From contig NZ_QHJG01000028.1 of the NCBI RefSeq assembly GCF_003184185.1, positions 1-64,000 on the forward strand: DNA of 64,000 nt, given 5' to 3'. The notes beneath the pieces are model-generated. The model ran no database searches. It saw nothing but the letters and a program-made list of their open reading frames with translations, and was not told the DNA's origin. The position numbers and the translations under genes are program-made. The DNA comes from Legionella qingyii. GTDB lineage: Bacteria; Pseudomonadota; Gammaproteobacteria; Legionellales; Legionellaceae. Of this stretch, positions 8,969 to 16,421 are shown one piece after another (position 1 is the first letter of the stretch; every line of letters begins with the position of its first letter).

Positions 8969-9163
8969 TTACTTAATTAACCCCGATGTGGTCAGCATAT
9001 AAATTAACTGAGGGGTGGTTTTACAATTAAAACTTGTTTTTAGGTCACTAAGTCGATAAAGAATGTACCTTTTTGACTTCTTTGTATCTTCAGCAATGTC
9101 ATTCACATGGCAGCCGTTGACTATCATTTTTATGATTTGATTATCCACATGGTCGATTGTCAT
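8969..9163 (-). CDS. Small LuxR/GerE-type helix-turn-helix protein
   Basis: This 64-aa protein consists of little more than a GerE-like DNA-binding domain: IIKMIVNGCHVNDIAEDTKKSKRYILYRLSDLKTSF, then QLIYMLTTSGLI, the usual dimerising last helix. It has no receiver or ligand domain, so activity would depend on abundance or a partner. The ATG at 9163 has a good ribosome site (CGGAG, 9171-9175 on the minus strand). It is transcribed away from the biosynthetic operon across a shared 184-bp control region, the classic position of a pathway regulator. Confidence 0.6.
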   Translation of the reverse strand: MTIDHVDNQIIKMIVNGCHVNDIAEDTKKSKRYILYRLSDLKTSFNCKTTPQLIYMLTTSGLIK

Positions 9164-9184
9164 TTAAAACTCCGTTTTTATTTA

Positions 9185-9226
9185 AAACGCATTCCATGTG
9201 ACATAATTTATAACTTGAAACGCATT
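9185..9226. promoter_or_regulatory. Direct repeats AAACGCATT, possible operator
   Basis: Two exact copies of AAACGCATT at 9185-9193 and 9218-9226 are 33 bp apart, close to three helical turns. They lie in the divergent control region between the LuxR-type gene and the biosynthetic operon. Binding by the 64-aa protein is a guess. Confidence 0.35.
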
Positions 9227-9284
9227 AATGCAATAAAAATAACTGTTTTTACCAATAAATTTTATTACATGAAATACACGTTTA

Positions 9285-9313
9285 TTGAATACGTTATTGT
9301 TCTCTTGTATGAT
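9285..9313 (+). promoter_or_regulatory. Sigma70-type promoter of the YcaO-TfuA cluster
   Basis: TTGAAT (9285-9290) and TATGAT (9308-9313) are separated by exactly 17 bp, which gives a good housekeeping-type promoter 35 bp before the first gene. It points into the biosynthetic operon. Confidence 0.55.
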
Positions 9314-9347
9314 TCCGTTAAATAATAGGATTTTATATTGATGCCAT

Positions 9348-10610
9348 ATGAGTGAATTATCGTGGGATAAGGTAAAAACGGATATAGCTCGGATTAACAA
9401 GCGCCTCTATGAAGTATTAGAAACCATCGACGGTATTCAAAATATGCTTTTTACTGTGCTTGAATATCAGTATGGGCAAATAATTGCAGATGAACACCAT
9501 TTCTATTTACCTAATACTGGTGGGAAGCTACCTTCAGTTCCTTTTTCAATGGTTTTAGAAAAAAATCTTGAAATGTTTATTGAATTTAAAGGGAAGTCGA
9601 GTACACACCAAGTCTATAGAGAGGGCGATTTTTTAAGTGTTAGTTCACTTTATAATGTTTCAAATACCCATCATCCCACAGATATATTGCAGATTTCATC
9701 AGGTGCAAGGAATACATTCTTATTGTGTCCAGTGGCAGATGCAAGGCCTCATGCTAATTTAGAAAAATACTTTAAGGCAGATATTCCTGTTCCAGATGAT
9801 CTTGGAAATCATTATTTAACCTTCAAAAGCTTATGCAATGCGGCTAATTGTAACTGGCGTTCAAGGTTATTGGTATTTCCCTCTGAAATTGTAACCTTAA
9901 TAAAAGAGAATAAATTACCTGCTCTTTTGAGCTTGGTGATGGAGTTTGATTCCAATCAGACAGGATATTATGCAAATCTGCCTTTTTATAATTATCTAAT
10001 GGCTTATGTTCGTGCAAATAATCCTGAAATATCTCAAAATGAATTCACTAATAATGCGATTAGTCAATTGATTACTATAGGAACTGGCCAAGTTCCTGGA
10101 TACGGTTTAGCTGTTGGTGATGATTTGTTACCTTTAGATTTCATTGTTGAGGTGTATCGCGATATATATAAATCCAAATACACTCCCTTTGTTATGGAGC
10201 CAGTACATTTTGATAAAAATAAAAACAATCCTGTTTTTTATTCAATACTCAAAGAAGAGATGGCTTTTAAACCAACATCATTTTCAAATAAACCACAACG
10301 CTGTGAATTAATATACGATACTTATTTGCAATATGCGGATCATATAAAGAAGTTAGGTCATTTCAAGAGTACCCCGTTTTTTGAAAGTGCTACTAATCTG
10401 GATTTAACACTTTTTCACGAAAAAAATAATCAAGTGACTAATAACCTATTTAAATTGCCTAGAGAGACAATTTTTTCTTACGATTCTCGGTTTTTAGAAG
10501 TAACAGATAAACTTGGTTATTCAGTGGATCAGTTCCCTTCGAAAACAACATTTTTAGTAGGATGCTTTGGTATTAAATACAATGAAAATAAAGAAACTGT
10601 TATGCATTGA
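9348..10610 (+). CDS. Protein of unknown function, first gene of the YcaO-TfuA cluster
   Basis: This 420-aa protein has no signal peptide or membrane segment and no family that I recognise. It begins with a helical stretch (VKTDIARINKRLYEVLETIDGIQNML, about residues 8-33). A mixed alpha/beta body follows, with HHPTDILQISSGARNTFLLCPV, NAANCNWRSRLLVF and ITIGTGQVPGYGLAVGDDLLPLDF; the last is glycine- and acid-rich and could be an active-site loop. Its end overlaps the ATP-grasp gene by 29 bases, so the two are probably coupled and may work together, for example as substrate-forming and ligating enzymes. A tiny frame, ATG CCA TAT GAG TGA (9341-9355), overlaps the start and is better placed for the AGGA ribosome site. 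Confidence 0.75.
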   Translation: MSELSWDKVKTDIARINKRLYEVLETIDGIQNMLFTVLEYQYGQIIADEHHFYLPNTGGKLPSVPFSMVLEKNLEMFIEFKGKSSTHQVYREGDFLSVSSLYNVSNTHHPTDILQISSGARNTFLLCPVADARPHANLEKYFKADIPVPDDLGNHYLTFKSLCNAANCNWRSRLLVFPSEIVTLIKENKLPALLSLVMEFDSNQTGYYANLPFYNYLMAYVRANNPEISQNEFTNNAISQLITIGTGQVPGYGLAVGDDLLPLDFIVEVYRDIYKSKYTPFVMEPVHFDKNKNNPVFYSILKEEMAFKPTSFSNKPQRCELIYDTYLQYADHIKKLGHFKSTPFFESATNLDLTLFHEKNNQVTNNLFKLPRETIFSYDSRFLEVTDKLGYSVDQFPSKTTFLVGCFGIKYNENKETVMH

Positions 10611-11745
10611 TCCCCTCCAGGATTATGAACTAATTGATTGTGATCTACTCGTTCAGCTAGGAATTTCCCCCATTTTTTTGATTAAAGATGCATCTAAGTT
10701 TGTTAAGGACAGAGAAAATGTATTAGTAAGCTCATTTTCATTTAAAGATCTGCTCGCTATTTGTGATTCGATTCGCCCTGATTATATTGTCTGTTTTTCG
10801 GAAGATATGTTTGTTGATGTAGCAAAAGTCAGGGAAAAACAAAATATTGCAGGCATGGGTTTGAATACATCGATGCTATTAAGTCATAAAAATCTTATGT
10901 ATCAAAAATTGGATGGTTTATTTTTATATCCTAAAACAACTACATTGATTGAATCTTCAAACCTAAAATCAATCAAAGAAAGGATAGGTAATCAAGAGAT
11001 ATTTATTAAACCTATTAATTCATCTGGTTCTTATGAGACATATCATATTAAAACCGAGAAGGATTTTTGTGATTTTTTGACCAATAAAAAAGAGGATGAG
11101 GAAAAATATATTGCTCAAGCTTATATTGCAGATGATTTATACCATTCAGAATTGGCAGTATTTGATGGAGATATATTATTTGTAGAAGCTAGAAAATATA
11201 CGCATCCAAATCATTTAATGGTCAGCAAAAATTTGCCTATATTTAGTCTGAATATTTTAGATGAGCATCAGCGACAATTAATTTTGGATGCTTCAGTTAA
11301 GATTTGCCAGTTATTAGAATTCAATAATGGGGTGCTTCACACTGAGTTTTTCATGAGTGAGGATGGTTGTATTCACTTTATTGAAACAAATGCTAGACCT
11401 CCAGGTATTGGTCTAAATAAGTTATACCAGAAGAAATATTCCATAAGTCTTGAAACAATTTTATGTTGTATTGTTTGTGAGGTTGAGCCTCCTCGCTTGG
11501 TAAAGAATGAAAGTCATTACATTTGTGGTTATTTTCCTAGAAAGAACGGTGTTATAAAAAGAATTCATAAGCCAGAACTTTCTGTACAAAACGAGTGGAT
11601 ACTTTTTGTTAGGCCTGATGATATCAGTGAGCAAATGGCGCATATGTCTAAGTCAGCGATGGTGATTTGTTGGGATGACTCTATTACTGAAATAAATAAA
11701 GCAGGTAGCTTTCTTGCAGAGCAAGATATTGTAGAAATATATTAA
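10582..11745 (+). CDS. ATP-grasp ligase
   Basis: This encodes a 387-aa enzyme of the ATP-grasp superfamily, which activates a carboxylate as acyl-phosphate and joins it to an amine or thiol. The N-terminal 100 residues form the pre-ATP-grasp domain. The ATP-binding lysine lies in EIFIKPINSSGSYETYHI (Lys about 143). The metal-binding acids are in GVLHTEFFMSEDGCIHFIETNARPPG (Glu about 255 and 268, Asn about 270). It resembles amino-acid ligases that make dipeptides or tag amino acids. The ATG at 10582 is preferred over an in-frame TTG five codons earlier. It overlaps the preceding gene and is followed by a 143-bp gap before the sulfur-carrier gene, which may hold a second promoter. The substrate is unknown. 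Confidence 0.85.
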   Translation: MKIKKLLCIDPLQDYELIDCDLLVQLGISPIFLIKDASKFVKDRENVLVSSFSFKDLLAICDSIRPDYIVCFSEDMFVDVAKVREKQNIAGMGLNTSMLLSHKNLMYQKLDGLFLYPKTTTLIESSNLKSIKERIGNQEIFIKPINSSGSYETYHIKTEKDFCDFLTNKKEDEEKYIAQAYIADDLYHSELAVFDGDILFVEARKYTHPNHLMVSKNLPIFSLNILDEHQRQLILDASVKICQLLEFNNGVLHTEFFMSEDGCIHFIETNARPPGIGLNKLYQKKYSISLETILCCIVCEVEPPRLVKNESHYICGYFPRKNGVIKRIHKPELSVQNEWILFVRPDDISEQMAHMSKSAMVICWDDSITEINKAGSFLAEQDIVEIY

Positions 11746-11888
11746 TTCTAAAAACCGATTATAGCCTCATTTTGGCTGCTGATGAGTTTTTAGTAAGGTC
11801 TTTAAACAGTTGTTCGTTCATATTTTCGTCACAATTGTTAAAAATATGAGTAAATTATATATGTCGTTTATACAAAAATCTACAGGTT

Positions 11889-12146
11889 ATGAGAATGCAT
11901 GAATATCAATTAATAGAGTTTAATTCAGATAGAAAACAAATCCAATTGGTTTCTAGTAAATCAAATTTGCAACAAGTATTAGCAGAATTTTATAAAGAAA
12001 ATTTTGAAAAGATGTTTGACGACTCTGGTTGTTCAAAGGGATACATTTCCGTATTCGTTAACTCAGAACAGATCTCATCCATTAAAGACATTATTCTTAA
12101 CCCAAATGATGAAGTGTGTATTGTGACTTCTATTTCAGGGGGGTAG
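11889..12146 (+). CDS. MoaD/ThiS-like ubiquitin-fold sulfur carrier
   Basis: This 85-aa protein ends in Ser-Gly-Gly at the extreme C-terminus (VCIVTSISGG), preceded by the acidic loop LNPNDEV. That is the hallmark of MoaD/ThiS-type sulfur carriers (normally 66-90 aa). Such proteins are adenylated at the terminal glycine by an E1-like enzyme and converted to a thiocarboxylate that donates sulfur. The partner E1 follows 4 bases downstream, which strongly supports the assignment. A short central insertion (KENFEKMFDDSGCSKGYI) is unusual and may serve as a specificity element. The only cysteines lie at residues about 48 and 78. Confidence 0.85.
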   Translation: MRMHEYQLIEFNSDRKQIQLVSSKSNLQQVLAEFYKENFEKMFDDSGCSKGYISVFVNSEQISSIKDIILNPNDEVCIVTSISGG

Positions 12147-12150
12147 GTGA

Positions 12151-13173
12151 GTGGATAGATACAAACGTCAAATTTCCGTTATTGGAGAGCAGGGTCAAAA
12201 AATAATAAATAACACAGCAATTATGATCGTTGGACTCGGCGGGATAGGCAGTCCGGTAGCTCAGTATCTTGCCGCAGCTGGTGTTGGAAAGTTAATTCTT
12301 GTCGACGATGATAAAGTAGACCTTTCTAATTTGCATAGACAGATCTTATTTAATGAATGCGATATAGGGTTCTATAAGGCAGAAAAGGCGAGGGATGTTT
12401 TAAGTAAAATTAATAAAAATATTGTTATAGAGGCTCACACTAAAAGGTTTGATGTGGATTTAGGATATTCCTTAGTATCTGATATCGACTTGATTATTGA
12501 CGGAACAGATAATTTTGAAACAAGATACCTTATTAACGATATTTGTGTTTTAAAGAATAAAGTATTTATCAGCTGTAGTATTTTGGTCAATATCATTCAG
12601 CTTGCTTTATTTGATACAAAGCACCTTTGTTATCGTTGTCTATATCCCAATCCACCACCTATAGGTGTAATACCTAATTGTTCGGAAGCGGGTGTGTTAG
12701 GCACTGTGACAGGAATGGCAGGAACAATGGCTGCTAATCTGGCATTAAATTATTTACTCAATATAGAGAATGAGAAAGTACCACAAATACGAATAATAGA
12801 TGCAAAAAACTTCAATATTTCTTCCATGCCTATAAAGCAAAATAATAACTGTTTTGCATGTAAACAAAGAAAAATAAGCTTAAATTATCTACAGAATCAA
12901 GGCGCTGATTATGGAATTACCCTGGGGCAACTTGATAGAACCAAGCATTTTCTAGTTGATATAAGGCAAAAAGAAGAACGAGAGATTACTAAGTTAGAAG
13001 ATGATCTATTTTTTCCTGTTAAAGAGAATACTGATTATTCATTTTTCTTATCCTATAAAGATAAGAAGTTGGTATTTTATTGTGCATCAGGATATCGAAG
13101 TAAATTGTTTGTATCAGAACTGAGAAACTTAGGTGTTGATGCCTATTATCTTAATGAAAGGCTTTTTAAATGA
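12151..13173 (+). CDS. E1-like adenylyltransferase fused to rhodanese (ThiF/MoeB/UBA4-like)
   Basis: This 340-aa enzyme should adenylate the C-terminal glycine of the adjacent carrier and then load sulfur on it. The ThiF/MoeB domain spans residues 1-245. It shows the nucleotide motif GLGGIGS (28-34), VDDDKVDLSNLHRQ (51-64), two zinc CxxC pairs (160/163 and 234/237) and a conserved cysteine in IPNCSEAGVLG (177). A rhodanese domain follows (about 255-340), with the persulfide loop CASGYRS and catalytic Cys311. The architecture is that of MOCS3/Uba4, which serve tRNA thiolation and molybdopterin synthesis. The start is GTG at 12151. Its last codon overlaps the YcaO start (ATGA). An outside cysteine desulfurase probably feeds the rhodanese. 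Confidence 0.9.
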   Translation: MDRYKRQISVIGEQGQKIINNTAIMIVGLGGIGSPVAQYLAAAGVGKLILVDDDKVDLSNLHRQILFNECDIGFYKAEKARDVLSKINKNIVIEAHTKRFDVDLGYSLVSDIDLIIDGTDNFETRYLINDICVLKNKVFISCSILVNIIQLALFDTKHLCYRCLYPNPPPIGVIPNCSEAGVLGTVTGMAGTMAANLALNYLLNIENEKVPQIRIIDAKNFNISSMPIKQNNNCFACKQRKISLNYLQNQGADYGITLGQLDRTKHFLVDIRQKEEREITKLEDDLFFPVKENTDYSFFLSYKDKKLVFYCASGYRSKLFVSELRNLGVDAYYLNERLFK

Positions 13174-14231
13174 TTTTTGAGCATCAAGAAACGTCTTTAA
13201 GAGCTCGCAATTACTGCGAAACACTAGGCGTATTGACTTCTCTCAAGAAACTGGCGGGAATTACACGGTTAGCTGATTTAACCCATTTAGATTACACTGC
13301 TCTACCTGTCTATACTGCGATAAGGCCTAGAGCAAAATCGTTAACCACGAGTCAGGGAAAAGGATTAACAAAAGAAGCAGCTCAGTGCTCGGCATTGATG
13401 GAGTCCATTGAAGTATATTTTGCCGAAGAATTAATCCCTCAAGTGACTAATAAGTCAGAGCTTGACCTAGATCAAGAAAAAGCTATTTTTATACCACTAA
13501 ACGATCTTTCAAAGTCTGTACACTTTAATGATTCATCACGGCCAATGAATTGGGTACAAGCTGAACTAATATTTGCAGAAAAATCCATTCTCGTGCCTTT
13601 TGCTGAGTTCTCACTAAATTCTTATTTGCCAGAAGTATTGATTTACTCTCCTGATACAACTGGACTTGCTGGGGGGAATAACTATAACGAGGCTCTTTTA
13701 CACGGAATTCTAGAGGTAATAGAACGACAAGATGCTCTAAAGATATCTGATACTGCTTTTGTTAATGGCGAAGTGGTCAAAAATATAACAAAAAAATTTG
13801 ATTGTCATATTTACTTTCATGAAAATATTTATGAAATTCCTTCGTTTGATGTATGTGTTAAATCAAAAAATCCTTTTGAAAATCAAATTCTATTCAAAGG
13901 TGGCGGATGTCATCTCGATAAACAAATAGCTTTAAATCGTGCACTGACTGAGGCTATTCAATCGCGAGTAACTACAATAGCAGGTTCCCGTGATGACTTG
14001 ATTCATACAAAGTATGATTTTAAAACTAGTGAATTTCCTGTCGTCAAAGATAAAAATAATTTTTCTGAGTTGCCTAATTATTCGGTAAAGACAATAGAAG
14101 ATGCACTTTCGGTTCTGTTTGAAAAAATTAAAGGAAACAATCAGGATATTTTAGTTTATAAATACTATGACAAAGAAATATGCATTTTAAAAGTAAAACT
14201 AATTTCTATGGATTTGATAAGTCATGTATGA
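13170..14231 (+). CDS. ycaO: YcaO-domain protein, probable thioamide-forming ATP-dependent enzyme
   Basis: YcaO enzymes use ATP to phosphorylate a backbone amide oxygen, allowing attack by a thiol or sulfide. This 353-aa protein shows the ATP/Mg motifs: SQGKGLTKEAAQCSALMESIE (61-81), LAGGNNYNEALLHGILEVIERQDA (166-189) and GGGCHLDKQIALNRALTEAIQSR (244-266), with SRDD at 273-276. With a TfuA gene directly downstream (8-base overlap) it belongs to the TfuA-associated group, linked to thioamidation in methyl-CoM reductase and thioviridamide-type peptides. The C-terminus (ends at ISMDLISHV) is short and lacks the usual final VPGLE-like segment, which may alter partner binding or reflect a frame change. 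The substrate is unknown. Confidence 0.88.
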   Translation: MIFEHQETSLRARNYCETLGVLTSLKKLAGITRLADLTHLDYTALPVYTAIRPRAKSLTTSQGKGLTKEAAQCSALMESIEVYFAEELIPQVTNKSELDLDQEKAIFIPLNDLSKSVHFNDSSRPMNWVQAELIFAEKSILVPFAEFSLNSYLPEVLIYSPDTTGLAGGNNYNEALLHGILEVIERQDALKISDTAFVNGEVVKNITKKFDCHIYFHENIYEIPSFDVCVKSKNPFENQILFKGGGCHLDKQIALNRALTEAIQSRVTTIAGSRDDLIHTKYDFKTSEFPVVKDKNNFSELPNYSVKTIEDALSVLFEKIKGNNQDILVYKYYDKEICILKVKLISMDLISHV

Positions 14232-15258
14232 AACCGTAGTTTTTTTAGAAACTTCGTTAACCCATCAAGAGGCGATGCATCTACTTCCCGATGCGGCGTA
14301 TTTCCCTTCAATCAAAAAGGGAGATGTACTTAAAGCAATAAAATCAGGGTATAAACGGATAGTTATCATCGATGGAAATTTTTCCTGGGTTCCTTCTGTG
14401 TGGCATAAAGAAATATTAACAGCATTAGACTACGGTATTGAGGTTTGGGGGGCAGCTTCAATGGGTGCTTTGAGAGCAGCGGAGCTGAATTCGTTTGGGA
14501 TGAGGGGACATGGACGTATATATGAGATGTATAAGAATGAAGAAGTAGAGGGTGACGATGAGGTGGCTATTGCTTATTCTAAATTCAATAACGTGCAAAC
14601 TATTCCTTTAATCAATATCCGCATAACGCTTAAACGACTAAATAGTATTAATAATGAAACTATTTTAAATTCAATACGCTCCATTTTTTATGCTGAAAGA
14701 ACTTGGGAGAAAATCGCTCAATACGTGCCAGAAGATCTTTATCATTTGATTAAATCTCATTATATAGACGCAAAAAAAGAGGATGCAAAGTCGTTATTGT
14801 TTTCTTTAAGCCAACAACACATTCCTTCTACGGTTTTTGATTTAAATAGAAAAAAAAGAGAGTTTACTCTTTTTGAAAAAAAATTAATTGAGTCTACCTT
14901 GTCTCCTGTTTGGTTGCGTGCTCCGGCGCATGAGCAGATAGAAGGTTCGTCTTCTCTACAGAGGGCGGAAAATATTCTTAAATTACTATCAATTCCTGAA
15001 ACAAAAAAGAATAGGCTCCATTATCAATACTTACTGTCTCTTCTTGATCAACAAGCGTACACAATTACAGAATACGAGCTTATATATCAAGTCGAACAAT
15101 TTAGAGAGGAGCATAACTTGTTAAAAGGAGAGGATTTTTTTAACTGGTTAAAGGATATGGCATTGCATGAGTCTAACCTAGAACAACTCTTTACCGACTA
15201 TGTAAAATTGATGAAATATTTGATAATTACCTACGATTTCAATAGTTATTTTAATTAG
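14224..15258 (+). CDS. tfuA: TfuA-like protein, partner of YcaO
   Basis: This 344-aa protein contains the TfuA core signature GAASMGALRAAEL (76-88), FGMRGHGRIYEMY and DDEVAIAY (111-118). TfuA proteins pair with YcaO and are thought to deliver or accept sulfur during thioamide formation. The first 120 residues carry the conserved domain. The C-terminal 220 residues are helical (LYHLIKSHYIDAKKEDAK, then LLKLLSIPETKKN) and poorly conserved. It overlaps ycaO by 8 bases. It is the last clear gene of the island; there is no obvious terminator after it, only AT-rich DNA with two small palindromes. Confidence 0.88.
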   Translation: MYETVVFLETSLTHQEAMHLLPDAAYFPSIKKGDVLKAIKSGYKRIVIIDGNFSWVPSVWHKEILTALDYGIEVWGAASMGALRAAELNSFGMRGHGRIYEMYKNEEVEGDDEVAIAYSKFNNVQTIPLINIRITLKRLNSINNETILNSIRSIFYAERTWEKIAQYVPEDLYHLIKSHYIDAKKEDAKSLLFSLSQQHIPSTVFDLNRKKREFTLFEKKLIESTLSPVWLRAPAHEQIEGSSSLQRAENILKLLSIPETKKNRLHYQYLLSLLDQQAYTITEYELIYQVEQFREEHNLLKGEDFFNWLKDMALHESNLEQLFTDYVKLMKYLIITYDFNSYFN

Positions 15259-15301
15259 CCTATTCATTCTAAAAAAAAATTTCACTTTTTTCTTATCCTT
15301 G

Positions 15302-15347
15302 CACCTAGGTGAATGCACCTTTATTTAAATGATGGTTCAATAACCAT
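15302..15347. promoter_or_regulatory. Two small palindromes upstream of a 61-aa gene
   Basis: CACCTAGGTG (15302-15311) and ATGGTTCAATAACCAT (15332-15347) are perfect inverted repeats in the 112-bp gap between tfuA and the next small gene. They could be operators controlling that gene or the tra operon. Confidence 0.35.
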
Positions 15348-15370
15348 ATTACTTATCAAAATAATCCATT

Positions 15371-15556
15371 ATGAATGTAGAGCAAGAAGTATTTGATATT
15401 TTAGAGAGTTGTATTTCCTGTTTGCAGCAGGCAGCTCTAAACATAGGTGGCTTTGATTTTGATAAACATGCACAAGCAGCTATATATGCTTATTCATTAT
15501 TAAGAAGGCAGCAGTTGTTTTTAATGTATCCGATCGAGAATGAAACAGTGCATTGA
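15371..15556 (+). CDS. Small protein of unknown function between tfuA and the tra operon
   Basis: This 61-aa acidic helical protein (MNVEQEVFDILESCISCLQQ, then YAYSLLRRQQLFLMYP) matches nothing I know. It has no signal peptide. It lies 112 bp after tfuA and 257 bp before the pilin gene, so it could belong to either unit. It has two cysteines in CISC. As a short gene next to a YcaO-TfuA pair it deserves a look as a possible substrate peptide, although it has no double-glycine leader or repeated core. A small tra regulator is at least as likely. Confidence 0.45.
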   Translation: MNVEQEVFDILESCISCLQQAALNIGGFDFDKHAQAAIYAYSLLRRQQLFLMYPIENETVH

Positions 15557-15591
15557 CAGATAGAAATAAGCCAATAGAAGAGGAGTACTTA

Positions 15592-15633
15592 ATGAGCGCA
15601 ATTCAAATATTCATGTTTAAGAACTCATTTTAA
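15592..15633 (+). other. 13-codon mini-ORF with a strong ribosome site before traA
   Basis: GAGGAG (15580-15585) precedes an ATG at 15592 by 6 bases and would drive synthesis of MSAIQIFMFKNSF. It lies in the tra leader, about 180 bp before traA. It could be a leader peptide, or a relic of a disrupted gene. Confidence 0.3.
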
Positions 15634-15813
15634 AACCGCGAATTATTAAATAAAAAAGAATAAAAAATGAGCACAAATTGGGGCTCAGGGGATTTCTTTA
15701 CCCAAAAACGGAGGTTCATTAAAAATGACACGGCCTTTTGCACAAAAAATAAATCATTCAATTCACGAATTGGATTCACTCAATCAACGTTCATCAAACT
15801 AAAGGAGAGCATT

Positions 15814-16137
15814 ATGAATGTCAGTGCAGTAATCAGAAAAAGCAGTATCAAGCTTCATGAACTTATACAGTGGTCAGTCCCATTGTTGGTCTTAAGCTGG
15901 GTTGTTGTTTTATGCCTTACCAGCACGGGGCATGCAGAAGGTCAAAATTATTTAAGTGCGATGAAAGGAGATGTCAGCGCTACCTTCGGTAAAAACTCGG
16001 ATTTGCCTGGTTATTTATATGCGGGTGAAACACTCGTGGCTGGTGTTACCTGGATGAAGACTAAAAGTCCTTGGGTGTTTGTTGGATTGCCTTTACTTAT
16101 GATTTTCACGCATTGGGGCTTAAGTTATGTCGCATAA
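15814..16137 (+). CDS. traA: TraA-like F-type pilin precursor
   Basis: This 107-aa propilin is the subunit of the conjugative pilus. A long leader of about 41 residues with a hydrophobic helix ends at TGHA, and cleavage there leaves a mature chain of about 66 residues, close to the 70 of F pilin. The mature part shows SATFGKNSDL, similar to KATFGKDSS in F TraA, followed by two hydrophobic segments separated by WMKTKSPW. The ATG at 15814 has AAAGGAGAG 5 bases upstream. An in-frame ATG at 15667 would add 49 residues but lacks a ribosome site, so it was not chosen. This is the first gene of the tra operon. Confidence 0.85.
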   Translation: MNVSAVIRKSSIKLHELIQWSVPLLVLSWVVVLCLTSTGHAEGQNYLSAMKGDVSATFGKNSDLPGYLYAGETLVAGVTWMKTKSPWVFVGLPLLMIFTHWGLSYVA

Positions 16138-16417
16138 CTATTCCACTTTTATGTTGTCAGAGGAACCGCGCATTGCAGGGATTCCTTTGACCACAGGATT
16201 ACCCGTGTATTTGCTCACGGGTATCGGATTACTGGTGGGTTTAGGGCCGCAGCTTTTTGTAATTGGGGCTGTTTTAAGTTTGATCATGCATGTTCAGTAT
16301 GGCGGGCTGCCCCTACGAATTTTATTGGGAATAATTTATTGGTCCTTACCGCATGCGATGACGACAGCTCTTTTTAGGTCATTCCCAAATTCCGCGCATC
16401 GAATCTACGTGGGGTGA
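16127..16417 (+). CDS. traL: TraL, inner-membrane T4SS component
   Basis: This 96-aa protein is the F-type counterpart of VirB3. The N-terminus has EEPRIAGIPLTTGLPVYLLTGIG, with the arginine/proline pattern that opens TraL. Two hydrophobic segments follow. It overlaps the pilin gene by 11 bases and leads into traE 4 bases later. The length is near the roughly 91 aa of F TraL. Confidence 0.88.
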   Translation: MSHNYSTFMLSEEPRIAGIPLTTGLPVYLLTGIGLLVGLGPQLFVIGAVLSLIMHVQYGGLPLRILLGIIYWSLPHAMTTALFRSFPNSAHRIYVG

Positions 16418-16421
16418 GTTT

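Noticed and set aside
9107..9400. Open frames on both strands in the divergent control region
   Set aside because: They overlap the LuxR-type gene or the promoter and the first cluster gene, with no coding character.
11746..11888. Possible terminator between the ATP-grasp and carrier genes
   Set aside because: Only a 5-bp stem (CTCAT/ATGAG) before a short T-run; too weak to list.
15667..15813. In-frame upstream start giving a 156-aa pilin
   Set aside because: No ribosome site at 15667, whereas the ATG at 15814 has AAAGGAGAG and directly precedes a typical leader.
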